Shown: one piece after another, positions 10,239 through 18,542 of the stretch
Numbering within the stretch: the first letter of the stretch is position 1
How the letters are laid out: each line of letters opens with the position of its first letter
Assembly (NCBI GenBank): GCA_964536975.1
Contig: CAZHYS010000004.1
Coordinates: 19,730 to 83,729, forward strand
DNA from: JAKQDP01 sp964536975
Lineage (GTDB): Bacteria > Patescibacteriota > Patescibacteriia > 2-01-FULL-39-33
Direction: 5' to 3'
Length of the DNA: 64,000 nucleotides
Notes under the pieces: model-generated
Seen by the model: the letters and a program-made list of their open reading frames with translations, nothing else
Told to the model about the DNA's origin: nothing
The model's database searches: none
Position numbers and translations under genes: made by a program

Positions 10239-11126
10239 ATGCCGAGAAAAGAAAATATAAATAAAAAAGAAGAATCATTATTGGCCGAAGATCGGGTTGT
10301 TCGTCGATCGGTTAGCAGCCAGAAGCCTCGAACTAGAGTGCCAAGGAAACCGGCAACCATCAGACGACCAGAAGATGTTGCTTTAGCCGCCAAAAATAGG
10401 ATTTCTTCCCCGGGATTACCAATAAAAAGAGAAGCATTCGATTATCGTGATAGCAAGAAAGTTAGGGGCGGACGTAATATCTTTATAATACCTGTTTTGA
10501 TTTTAGTGATAGTCATCTTAGCGGGAGTCTTAGTGATACAGAATTGCGATAAATGTCTGGACTTAGTTGAAAACGGTCAAGGTAATAATTTTGAGAACTA
10601 TCAGATTCCTCTCGGTATTCAGGTCAACAACGAACAAGCCGCCGATCCGACTGCCGGCTGGTCAGTATTTGAAGAAAAACAAAAAAGATTTCAGTTTAAA
10701 TACCCGGCCGCATGGAATGTTTCGGAAAGCGACGGAGGCATTTCCATTGCCACTGACTTGGCAACAACCACGGTTTTGATTGTAGCCGATAAGACAGACA
10801 AAAATTTAACTGACTATCTCAAGGATATTGATACTAAAAGAAAAGAACAATCGGAAGTAAAAAAGGAGGCGCCTCTGACATTTGGCGATTCCCAAGGGTT
10901 ATTAAGGCAGGAACGCCTTATTGGTTCTCAATACGATCAGGTCAATGCTTTTTTGCCGGTAAAAGAAGGAATCCTTCTCATTTCCTTGACCACCCCTCAA
11001 ATTACCGAAGAGATTTCCAATACTTATAATTTATTTTTGAATAATTTCCAGCTTAATTCCGATTATCAGTTGCTCCAAGCGGTAAATAGCACCACCACAG
11101 CCACTACTACTACGCCACAATCATAA
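10239..11126 (+). CDS. Single-pass membrane protein between ftsA and ftsZ, PsbP-like exterior domain
   Basis: 295 residues. A basic, disordered cytoplasmic tail (1-78, rich in R/K/S/P) precedes one transmembrane helix (about 81-101) and an outer domain (about 145-285) that starts with F-K-Y-P-A-A-W, the opening seen in PsbP/MOG1-like folds, and ends in a Thr-rich tail. The position between ftsA and ftsZ, sharing their promoter and terminator, suggests a divisome role. It is not FtsQ: no POTRA domain is evident. The fold call is tentative and the division role is inference from context. Confidence 0.6.
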   Translation: MPRKENINKKEESLLAEDRVVRRSVSSQKPRTRVPRKPATIRRPEDVALAAKNRISSPGLPIKREAFDYRDSKKVRGGRNIFIIPVLILVIVILAGVLVIQNCDKCLDLVENGQGNNFENYQIPLGIQVNNEQAADPTAGWSVFEEKQKRFQFKYPAAWNVSESDGGISIATDLATTTVLIVADKTDKNLTDYLKDIDTKRKEQSEVKKEAPLTFGDSQGLLRQERLIGSQYDQVNAFLPVKEGILLISLTTPQITEEISNTYNLFLNNFQLNSDYQLLQAVNSTTTATTTTPQS

Positions 11127-11148
11127 ATTAATCTAAAGAACCAAATAT

Positions 11149-12354
11149 ATGCCAGAAGTAAAACCGGATATTGAAACCTTTGCCAAAATAAAAGTAGTTG
11201 GAGTTGGCGGGTCGGGCGGTTCAGCTGTCAATAGGATGATCGCCTCCAAAATAAGAGGAGTAGAATTTATCGCTATTAATACTGATGTCCAGGCGCTTCA
11301 TAATAACAATGCCAAACATAAATTGCATATCGGCCAGGCGACCACTAGGGGCTTAGGGGCTGGCATGAATCCGGAGGTAGGTCTTCAGGCGGCTCAGGAA
11401 AGCATTAATGATTTGAGAGACCTACTAAAAGGGGCGGATATGGTTTTTATTACTTGCGGCCTAGGCGGCGGCACCGGCACCGGAGCATCGCCGGTGGTGG
11501 CTCAGGTTGCCAAGGAGCTGGGCGCGCTGGTAGTGGCGGTGGTTACCAAACCTTTTTCTTTTGAGGGGGTACAAAGATCAAACATTGCCGAAGCCGGATT
11601 TGAGGAATTAAAAGACAGGGTGGATACGATTATTACCATTCCCAATGATAAAATTCTCCACATAATAGATAAAAAAACTTCGCTTCTTGACGCCTTCAAA
11701 ACTGTGGATGATGTCTTAAAACAGGGTGTTCAGGGCATTTCCGAACTCATTACCATTCCGGCGTTGATTAACTTGGATTTTGCCGATGTGAAAGCGATTA
11801 TGCAAGGAGCCGGCTCGGCACTTATGGGAATCGGCGAGGCCAGCGGTGAGAATCGCACCATGGCTGCCGCCAAAATGGCCATATCTTCACCTTTATTGGA
11901 TATTTCCATTGATGGAGCCAAAGGAATCCTATTTATTGTTGTTGGCGGTCCGAATTTAACTATGAACGAAGTAAATGAAGCCGCCAGTGTTATCACGGAA
12001 AGCGTTGATACTAACGCCAAAATTATTTTTGGCGTAGCAATTGATGAGACAATGAAGGATAATGTCAAAATCACAGTCGTTGCTACCGGTTTTGGCGGTC
12101 AGGACATAAAACCGACCGGAATGTCTTTTAGCGAGCCTAAATATTCAATGAACCGCCTTTTCTCCAAAAAGAGCATAGAAACAAAGATAGAGGAGGCGAA
12201 GAGCGATAAAATCGAGAAAAAAGAAGTGGAAATAATAGACAATGAAGCTTCCGTTATTAATATCCCAACTATAAAATCCCGCCCGCCAAGAGATCTGCCT
12301 GAAGAGGAAGAGGACTTGGAAATCCCCGCTTTTATCAGAAAGAAGATGAAATAA
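11149..12354 (+). CDS. ftsZ: Cell division GTPase FtsZ
   Basis: 401 residues. The tubulin signature G-G-G-T-G-T-G lies at 107-113, the N-terminal Rossmann start V-G-V-G-G-S-G-G near 17-24, and the T7 synergy loop with N-L-D-F-A-D near 205-210. After a charged linker the C-terminal peptide I-P-A-F-I-R-K-K (about 392-399) matches the FtsA-binding tail. FtsZ polymerises with GTP into the Z-ring. It is the last gene of the cluster, ending 13 nt before a strong terminator. Confidence 0.97.
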   Translation: MPEVKPDIETFAKIKVVGVGGSGGSAVNRMIASKIRGVEFIAINTDVQALHNNNAKHKLHIGQATTRGLGAGMNPEVGLQAAQESINDLRDLLKGADMVFITCGLGGGTGTGASPVVAQVAKELGALVVAVVTKPFSFEGVQRSNIAEAGFEELKDRVDTIITIPNDKILHIIDKKTSLLDAFKTVDDVLKQGVQGISELITIPALINLDFADVKAIMQGAGSALMGIGEASGENRTMAAAKMAISSPLLDISIDGAKGILFIVVGGPNLTMNEVNEAASVITESVDTNAKIIFGVAIDETMKDNVKITVVATGFGGQDIKPTGMSFSEPKYSMNRLFSKKSIETKIEEAKSDKIEKKEVEIIDNEASVINIPTIKSRPPRDLPEEEEDLEIPAFIRKKMK

Positions 12355-12367
12355 TATAATCCCATTG

Positions 12368-12394
12368 ACGTCCCGAGCAATCGGGACGTTTTTT
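12368..12394 (+). terminator. Rho-independent terminator of the fts cluster
   Basis: A perfect 9-bp stem (12368-12376 with 12381-12389) closed by a GCAA loop and followed by six T. Confidence 0.85.
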
Positions 12395-12453
12395 ATCCAC
12401 AATGGCCGATAGTGGTGACAAGAAAAGCGATTTTTTCCTTTAAAATCAGGACT

Positions 12454-12483
12454 TTGACAGTTTTTGTCGTGGGGGAGTATAAT
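12454..12483 (+). promoter_or_regulatory. Promoter of nrdD
   Basis: Consensus TTGACA (12454-12459), an 18-nt spacer and consensus TATAAT (12478-12483). The leader to the ATG is about 110 nt and AT-rich, with a weak 7-bp inverted repeat (12524-12530 with 12548-12554). No NrdR box or known riboswitch was recognised. Confidence 0.75.
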
Positions 12484-12603
12484 AAGGTTATCCTGTTTTT
12501 AGGCGAGGGTAGATCTAAGAATTCTGAATTTTAAAATATTAGATTATAATTCAGTTTCTGGGTCTATTTTTTGTCACCATAAAGACATAAAAGAGCTTTT
12601 TAT

Positions 12604-14649
12604 ATGGAAAACCAAATCAAGCAAATCAGAAAAAGAGACGGCAGTATCGCTGATTTCGATCAGGGTAAAATCGCTCAGGCAATTTATAAATCTTTAAAGG
12701 CGGTCGGGCGCGACGATACAGTATTGGCGGACAGTATTTCAGAGAAAGTGGTCAAAGCCCTCAATAACAAATTCCACCCTCGCTCCATTCCGGCCATTGA
12801 AGAGATTCAGGACATGGTAGAGGAGACGCTTATCAGAGAAGACCTGGTAAAAGCGGCCAAGGCTTATATTATTTACCGCGAACAGCATGCCCGGTTAAGA
12901 GATCTCAAAAAATTGCTTGATTCTAATGATATTATAGAAGGATATTTGAAACAGCTGGATTGGCGGGTCAAAGAAAATGCTAACATGACCTATTCTTTGC
13001 AGGGCTTGAATAATCATGTTGCCTCGGCGGTCAGTTCCAATTATTGGTTAAATAAAATCTATCCGCCGGAAATAAGGGATGCCCATGTTGATGGATCTTT
13101 GCATATTCATGATTTACAGCTTTTGGCGGTTTATTGTTGCGGTTGGGATTTACAAGCGCTTTTGCGGCTTGGTTTTGGCGGAGTTGACGGCAAGGTCACC
13201 AGCAAGCCGGCTAAACACCTTCGGGTGGCACTCGGCCATGTAGTAAATTTTTTTTACACTCTGCAAGGAGAGGCGGCCGGCGCTCAAGCTTTTGCTAATT
13301 TTGACACATTGCTGGCGCCATTTGTCCGTCGTGATAATCTGGATTATAACTCGGTCAAGCAGGCAATGCAGGAGTTTATTTTTAATATGAATGTCCCGAC
13401 TCGCGTCGGATTCCAGACTCCCTTTACTAATTTGACCTTTGATTTGATTTGTCCCAGCACCTTAGCCGATGAGTCGGTAATTATCGGTGGCATTCCTCAA
13501 AAAGAAACCTACAAAGAATTTCAGCCGGAAATGGATATGATTAACCGCGCCTTTGCCGAAGTAATGATGGAGGGCGACGCCAAGGGTCGGGTTTTCACTT
13601 TTCCCATTCCAACTTATAATATTTCTAAAGATTTCTCCTGGGACAATAAGATATTGGATCCGATTTGGGAAATGACCGCCAAATATGGCATCCCTTATTT
13701 CGCCAACTTTGTTAATAGCGACATGAAAGCCGAAGATGCTCGCAGTATGTGTTGCCGTCTTCGCCTGGATAATCGTGAATTGCGAAAACGGGGGGGTGGA
13801 ATGTTTGCCGCCAATCCAATGACTGGATCAATTGGTGTAGTAACTATAAATTTGCCGCGAATCGGTTATTTGTCCAAGACTAAGGACGCCTTCTTCAACC
13901 GGTTGGGACAAGCAATGGACTTGGGTCGGCAGAGTTTGAAATTAAAACGGGAAATTTTGGAGAGTTTTACCGAACAAGGACTTTATCCGTACAGTAAATT
14001 CTACCTCAAAGATATTAAAGATCGTTTTGGCGAGTATTGGAAAAATCATTTTAATACCATTGGCATCAATGGCATGAATGAGGCACTGTTGAATTTTATG
14101 GGTCGGCCGATTAGCACGCAGGAAGGCCAGGAGTTCGCCTTAAAGATAATGGATTACATGCTTGTTCGCTTGGGCAAATATCAAGAAGAAGACAATCAGC
14201 TCTATAATTTGGAAGCAACGCCGGCCGAGGGAGCGACTTACCGTTTTGCCAAAAAGGATAAAGAATTATACCCGGATGTTATTGTCGCCAATGAAGAAGT
14301 TTATCAGGAGAATGGCGCCGCGCCTTATTACACGAATTCCACTCATTTGCCGGTTGGGTTCTCTGATGATATTTTTGATGTTTTGGAAAAACAAGATCCT
14401 CTGCAAATAAAATATACCGGCGGCACTGTTATTCATGGATTTCTCGGAGAAAAAATGCCTGACGTGGAGAGCACTAAAAGTCTGGTCAAAAAAATAGCGG
14501 AAAATTTCCGTTTGCCGTATTATACTTTGACCCCGACGTTTTCTATCTGTCCGAAGCACGGATATATTTCCGGTGAACATACCTTTTGTCCGCTGTGCGA
14601 TGACGAAGTCGGTTTCATCCGCGAGCAAGAGGAGAAACTGCCTTTATAA
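12604..14649 (+). CDS. nrdD: Anaerobic ribonucleoside-triphosphate reductase, catalytic part without glycyl radical domain
   Basis: 681 residues. An N-terminal ATP-cone (about 3-95) is followed by the 10-stranded barrel typical of class III RNR, with the paired-Cys C-C-G-W segment near 180, the C-C-R-L-R loop that carries the thiyl-radical cysteine, and a zinc site CPKH...CPLC near the C-terminus (about 650-668). The protein then stops. The glycyl radical segment that should follow is absent from this frame and is encoded by the next small ORF. The enzyme makes dNTPs from NTPs without oxygen, using formate as reductant in the known families. See the next two entries for partner and activase. 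Confidence 0.93.
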   Translation: MENQIKQIRKRDGSIADFDQGKIAQAIYKSLKAVGRDDTVLADSISEKVVKALNNKFHPRSIPAIEEIQDMVEETLIREDLVKAAKAYIIYREQHARLRDLKKLLDSNDIIEGYLKQLDWRVKENANMTYSLQGLNNHVASAVSSNYWLNKIYPPEIRDAHVDGSLHIHDLQLLAVYCCGWDLQALLRLGFGGVDGKVTSKPAKHLRVALGHVVNFFYTLQGEAAGAQAFANFDTLLAPFVRRDNLDYNSVKQAMQEFIFNMNVPTRVGFQTPFTNLTFDLICPSTLADESVIIGGIPQKETYKEFQPEMDMINRAFAEVMMEGDAKGRVFTFPIPTYNISKDFSWDNKILDPIWEMTAKYGIPYFANFVNSDMKAEDARSMCCRLRLDNRELRKRGGGMFAANPMTGSIGVVTINLPRIGYLSKTKDAFFNRLGQAMDLGRQSLKLKREILESFTEQGLYPYSKFYLKDIKDRFGEYWKNHFNTIGINGMNEALLNFMGRPISTQEGQEFALKIMDYMLVRLGKYQEEDNQLYNLEATPAEGATYRFAKKDKELYPDVIVANEEVYQENGAAPYYTNSTHLPVGFSDDIFDVLEKQDPLQIKYTGGTVIHGFLGEKMPDVESTKSLVKKIAENFRLPYYTLTPTFSICPKHGYISGEHTFCPLCDDEVGFIREQEEKLPL

Positions 14650-14672
14650 GATTAATTAATTATCTTATTCAT

Positions 14673-14825
14673 ATGGAAGGAGACAACACCAAGTCCAAAA
14701 GACAGCGTTGCGAAGTATATTCGCGCGTAGTCGGTTATTTGCGGCCGGTCGACCAATTCAATCCCGGCAAACAATCCGAGTATTATGATCGGAAGACTTA
14801 TCGGGTCAATAATGGTTTGGCTTAA
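14673..14825 (+). CDS. Stand-alone glycyl radical domain of class III RNR
   Basis: 50 residues, in a different frame from nrdD and starting 24 nt after its stop. Residues 12-46 match the C-terminal glycyl loop of class III RNR: R-C-E-V-Y-S-R-V-V-G-Y-L-R-P-V followed by Q-F-N-P-G-K-Q. G21 is the expected radical glycine. The ATG follows AT-rich sequence without a Shine-Dalgarno sequence, as at most genes here. The gap contains an AT-rich dyad (14646-14652 with 14662-14668). Fusing the frames would need a -1 shift and would insert about 20 hydrophobic residues, so a genuine split is more likely than a single sequencing error. The function is inferred: it completes NrdD much as YfiD/GrcA completes damaged pyruvate formate-lyase. 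Confidence 0.8.
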   Translation: MEGDNTKSKRQRCEVYSRVVGYLRPVDQFNPGKQSEYYDRKTYRVNNGLA

Positions 14826-14837
14826 ATTGTTCGCTCT

Positions 14838-15530
14838 ATGGAAATTGGAGGACTCCAACCGGTAACTTTATTGGATTATCCGCAAAAAGTGGCAGCGATA
14901 ATTTTTACACAAGGTTGTAATATGCGCTGTCCTTTTTGTTATAATCCGAATTTGGTTTTGACCGAATCAGTCAAAATTCCGACTTTTAATTATCGGGAGG
15001 TTTTGAAATTTTTGAAGAAAAGAAAAAAGTACTTGGATGCCGTTGTAGTCACTGGCGGCGAGCCGACGGTTCAGCCTGATTTGCTGAAATTTTTGAGCCG
15101 GATGAAAAAAATCGGCTATCTTATCAAGTTGGATACCAACGGCCTCAATTCTCGGCTTTTGGAAAAAATAATCTCCGATCGGCTGGCTGATTATCTGGCC
15201 ATGGATATAAAAGGCCCGTTTAATGATTATGGGAGATTCTGCGGCGTTGATGTTTTGCCAGAAAATATTATCAGAAGCGTCGCCCTTATTAAAAAAAGCG
15301 GTCTAAATTATGAGTTTCGTAGCACTCTGGTCAAAGGATTACACAGTAAAAAAGACATTTTGCAAATGGCCGCCGATCTCGGCCGGGTGAAAAAGTATTT
15401 TTTGCAAGACTTTTCCCCCGCGGAGCGCTTGGTCGGTCAGGATTTTACTGGACGCAAGTTCAGCCGCAAAGAAAAAGAAGAAATTTTAAAATTGGTTTCT
15501 GATAAAGTTGGCGATTGCCAGTGGCGGTAA
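14838..15530 (+). CDS. nrdG: Anaerobic RNR-activating radical SAM protein
   Basis: 230 residues. The radical SAM cluster motif C-N-M-R-C-P-F-C lies near residue 31, with the SAM-binding G-G-E-P near 75. The length fits the NrdG2/PflA-like activases (about 230) rather than the short E. coli NrdG. It reductively cleaves S-adenosylmethionine to abstract hydrogen from the glycine of the radical domain encoded 12 nt upstream. nrdD, the glycyl ORF and this gene clearly form one operon. Specificity for RNR rather than pyruvate formate-lyase is inferred from context. Confidence 0.9.
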   Translation: MEIGGLQPVTLLDYPQKVAAIIFTQGCNMRCPFCYNPNLVLTESVKIPTFNYREVLKFLKKRKKYLDAVVVTGGEPTVQPDLLKFLSRMKKIGYLIKLDTNGLNSRLLEKIISDRLADYLAMDIKGPFNDYGRFCGVDVLPENIIRSVALIKKSGLNYEFRSTLVKGLHSKKDILQMAADLGRVKKYFLQDFSPAERLVGQDFTGRKFSRKEKEEILKLVSDKVGDCQWR

Positions 15531-15543
15531 TTTATTGTATAAT
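15515..15543 (+). promoter_or_regulatory. Promoter before the small membrane protein and prfB
   Basis: TTGCCA (15515-15520), a 17-nt spacer and perfect TATAAT (15538-15543). The -35 box lies inside the 3' end of nrdG. Confidence 0.7.
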
Positions 15544-15567
15544 TAAATCAAAAATTACACTATTTTT

Positions 15568-15915
15568 ATGGCTGAATATAGACCTGATTTTTTGGGAAAA
15601 ATAGAAGAAGACATCCAATACGCCAAGGCGACCGAGCACTTAGTCAAAGATCAGCGCGAGTCGCTGGAAAGATTATTGTCGGAAAATCTGAAGTATGCCA
15701 AAGCCATCTACGCCGACACGCAGAAAATCAGGCGGTTCATGTTCTGGCGGATGATTATTAATATTGTCTGGATTTTACTCATCATCGCCCCGATTATCGT
15801 CGCTTTTATTTTTTTACCCCCAGCCTTAAATGATTTATATCAAAGCTATCAGAATTTATTGGGCGGCGCGCAAGGCGGTTTTGACTTGTTGGAGCAGATG
15901 AAGCAGCTGAAATAA
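15568..15915 (+). CDS. Small single-pass membrane protein, unknown
   Basis: 115 residues. A charged, probably helical or coiled-coil N-terminal part (about 5-52) precedes one hydrophobic helix (about 58-82) and a short tail. I do not recognise a family. It ends 13 nt before prfB and has its own promoter, so the two are probably cotranscribed. Confidence 0.6.
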   Translation: MAEYRPDFLGKIEEDIQYAKATEHLVKDQRESLERLLSENLKYAKAIYADTQKIRRFMFWRMIINIVWILLIIAPIIVAFIFLPPALNDLYQSYQNLLGGAQGGFDLLEQMKQLK

Positions 15916-15928
15916 AGCGGTTATTTTT

Positions 15929-17018
15929 ATGAAGGAAATTATTTCTCAAATTAAGGATTTGCAACGGGCAATCTCTAGGAATTGGAGGTTGCTTTGATTT
16001 GGATCGTCAAAAAAACGAGATAGCAAAAATCGAAACGCGGATCGCCCAGCCGGATTTTTGGACTGACCAGGATGAGGCCAGGCAAATCAGGAAGCGCTAT
16101 GAGGATTTGAAATTTGAATTGGCGCAGTGGGAGAAACTAAAAGAAGGGGCGGATAATCTGGCGGAGCTAGCGGCGGCTGATTTTTTGGATGAACAGCTTG
16201 AGCGGGAAGTAGCCAGGGATTTTCAATTGCTGCAAAACCGGTTTTATCAGCTGGATTTTGCGGTTTTATTTTCCGCCACTCACGACAAGGAAAACGCCAT
16301 TTTATCCATTCACGCCGGTACCGGCGGAGTTGACGCTCAAGATTGGGCGGAAATGCTTCTACGGATGTATCTGCGGTTCTGCGAACAGCATCAGCTTTTG
16401 ACGCGGGTAATTGACCGTTCAGACGGCAGTGAAGCCGGAATCAAAAGCGTGACGATTGAAGTGGAAGGCCGTTACGCTTATGGCTGGCTGAAATCGGAGA
16501 ACGGCGTTCATCGTTTGGTGAGAATATCGCCATTTGACGCGGAAAAAATGCGCCACACCTCTTTTGCTTTGGTGGAGGTTTTGCCGGAAATTGAAGATGT
16601 AGAGGTGGAAATCAAAGATGATGACTTGAAAGTGGAAGTGATGCGTGCCGGCGGACATGGCGGTCAAAGCGTCAATACCACCGACAGTGCGGTTAGAATA
16701 ACTCATTTGCCGACCAAAATCAGCGTCAAATGTCAGAACGAAAGATCCCAATTGCAAAACAAAAAAATGGCTTTGAAGATTTTAAAGTCAAAGCTACTCA
16801 AATATTACGAGGAGTCGGAAGCGAAAAAAGTAGAACAATTAAAAGGGGATTACCAACAAGCGCAGTGGGGCAATCAAGCCCGATCCTACGTCTTACAGCC
16901 GTACAAGCTGGTCAAAGATCACCGGACCGACTACGAGACGGCTGATGTTGATCGAGTTTTGGACGGCGGCTTGGAAGACTTTATTGAAGATTATTTGCGT
17001 CAACAGATTAAAAAATAA
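15929..17018 (+). CDS. prfB: Peptide chain release factor 2, programmed +1 frameshift
   Basis: The gene starts at ATG 15929 and reads 22 codons to CTT TGA (15992-15997). A +1 slip on CTT then continues in the frame that runs to 17018. The site has the classic layout: GGAGG three nucleotides before CTT and an in-frame UGA. The downstream part carries the RF2 anticodon tripeptide S-P-F (in R-I-S-P-F-D) and the catalytic G-G-Q in G-G-H-G-G-Q-S-V-N. RF2 terminates at UGA and UAA and regulates itself through this site. The working frameshift shows that UGA is a stop here and that the 16S anti-Shine-Dalgarno still functions. Confidence 0.96.
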
Positions 17019-17033
17019 TTTATTTCCGAATCA

Positions 17034-18542
17034 ATGATTCGGTCGCTGGATAAATTCGTCGGTTCTCGGTCGCAATTTTTTTGGGGATCGCTAGTCGCTT
17101 TTATTTGCGGTGTCGCTGTCGGCTTCTATCAGCCGATCGGACACTTTTTTATTTTTTGCGCGACTTTGTCCCTATCCAGCGGGTTAATTTTTTTCTGGCG
17201 CAGCAAGAAAACGCGGGTAATTATCATTTTGGCATTGTTTTTTCTTTCTGGCGTCTGGCGATTTCAGTTAAGCCGTCCCGATTTCAGCGCCGAGACGAAA
17301 ATTTATCATTACAACGGCCAGATGGTTGAGTTTTCGGCGCTGATAAAAAACGTTGATCGCCGGATTAATAGCCAGAAGATTACTTTGCAAGCCAAGTCGC
17401 TCTCGGTTGCCAGCGGCCAAAAAGATGCGAATGGAAATGTGTTAGCGACTATTGGCTTATACCCGCGGTATTATCGCGGCCAGACGATTCAGCTTAAATG
17501 CCGGCTGTTGGCGCCGGAAAAATACGAAGAATTCGACTATCCCCGTTACTTGTCGCGCTATCAGATTTACTCTCTATGCTATCGGCCGGAAATCACTTTG
17601 CTCGGCCAGAATCAATTAAGCCAGGGGGTTTACTTGGCGCTGGACAGATTTTACGGACGATTTAATTCTTCCATTCCCGATCCGCCCGCTTCAATTTTGT
17701 CGGCGATGATTTTCGGACTTCGGCAAGGAATTCCCGACGACATTTCCGAGGATTTTTCCCGAACGGGCATCAGCCATATCATTTCCATCTCCGGCATGCA
17801 CATTGTCATTATCCTAATGATTATTAATTTTATTTTGATTGGCTGCGGCTTTGTCCGCCAGCGCGCTTTTTGGCTGGCAGTGGCGGCGATTTCAGTTTAT
17901 ATAATATTTATCGGCGCCCCCGCTTCGGCGGTTCGCTCGGCGATAATGGGTGTGTTGCTACTACTATCGGCGCAGATCGGCCGATTGAATTACTCTTCCA
18001 ACGCTCTGGTTTTTGCCGCCTTTGTTATGATTTTATTCAATCCTTGGCTGTTGATCGCGGACATCGGTTTTCAACTGTCTTTTCTTGCTTCTGCCGGAAT
18101 CATCTATTTTCACCCCTTTTTCAAGAATAAATTCCGAAAGATCGGAGAAAAGACTTTTCTCGGCCTGGCTGATATTTTGAGCGTCACCGTATCGGCTCAA
18201 TTAATGACTTTGCCTCTTATCATTTTTTATTTCGGCGGGTTTTCTCCGATCAGTCTGTTGGCCAATCTGCTCATTCTGCCTTTTATTCCGCTGATGATGA
18301 TTTTGGGCTTGGTTAATTCTTTGGTCTCTTTGGCGTCATTGACTTTGGGCCGGTTGTTCGGGGTGTTCAGCTGGCTGGCGACGGAGTATATGGTCTTGAT
18401 GTCAAATTGGCTGTCAAAAATTCCCGGCGGCTATGTCACGTTGGGCGGAATGAATTTTATCCTGATGCTGGCCGGCTATTTTTTGTTGGTTTGTTTTATC
18501 TTTAAAATAAAAAGGGCGCAAATCAATGTTGATAAATTTTAA
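17034..18542 (+). CDS. comEC: ComEC/Rec2 membrane channel, N-terminal part
   Basis: 502 residues. Two N-terminal hydrophobic helices, an OB-like segment (about 80-190), then the competence domain with T-G-I-S-H-I-I-S-I-S-G-M-H (about 243-255) and about eight further membrane helices. ComEC moves single-stranded DNA across the inner membrane during uptake. The metallo-beta-lactamase domain that is usually the C-terminal part of the same chain is here a separate protein, overlapping by 17 nt. DNA uptake is the known family role; whether this cell is competent is inference. Confidence 0.88.
   Translation: MIRSLDKFVGSRSQFFWGSLVAFICGVAVGFYQPIGHFFIFCATLSLSSGLIFFWRSKKTRVIIILALFFLSGVWRFQLSRPDFSAETKIYHYNGQMVEFSALIKNVDRRINSQKITLQAKSLSVASGQKDANGNVLATIGLYPRYYRGQTIQLKCRLLAPEKYEEFDYPRYLSRYQIYSLCYRPEITLLGQNQLSQGVYLALDRFYGRFNSSIPDPPASILSAMIFGLRQGIPDDISEDFSRTGISHIISISGMHIVIILMIINFILIGCGFVRQRAFWLAVAAISVYIIFIGAPASAVRSAIMGVLLLLSAQIGRLNYSSNALVFAAFVMILFNPWLLIADIGFQLSFLASAGIIYFHPFFKNKFRKIGEKTFLGLADILSVTVSAQLMTLPLIIFYFGGFSPISLLANLLILPFIPLMMILGLVNSLVSLASLTLGRLFGVFSWLATEYMVLMSNWLSKIPGGYVTLGGMNFILMLAGYFLLVCFIFKIKRAQINVDKF

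Noticed and set aside
14604..14672. Programmed or accidental -1 frameshift joining nrdD and the glycyl ORF
   Set aside because: No slippery heptamer is present, and the fused product would carry about 20 residues from AT-rich spacer sequence. It is kept only as the alternative to a real split.
15995..15997. UGA read as an amino acid (recoded genetic code)
   Set aside because: This UGA is the RF2 frameshift stop, and other genes end normally at UGA, for example map and dacA.
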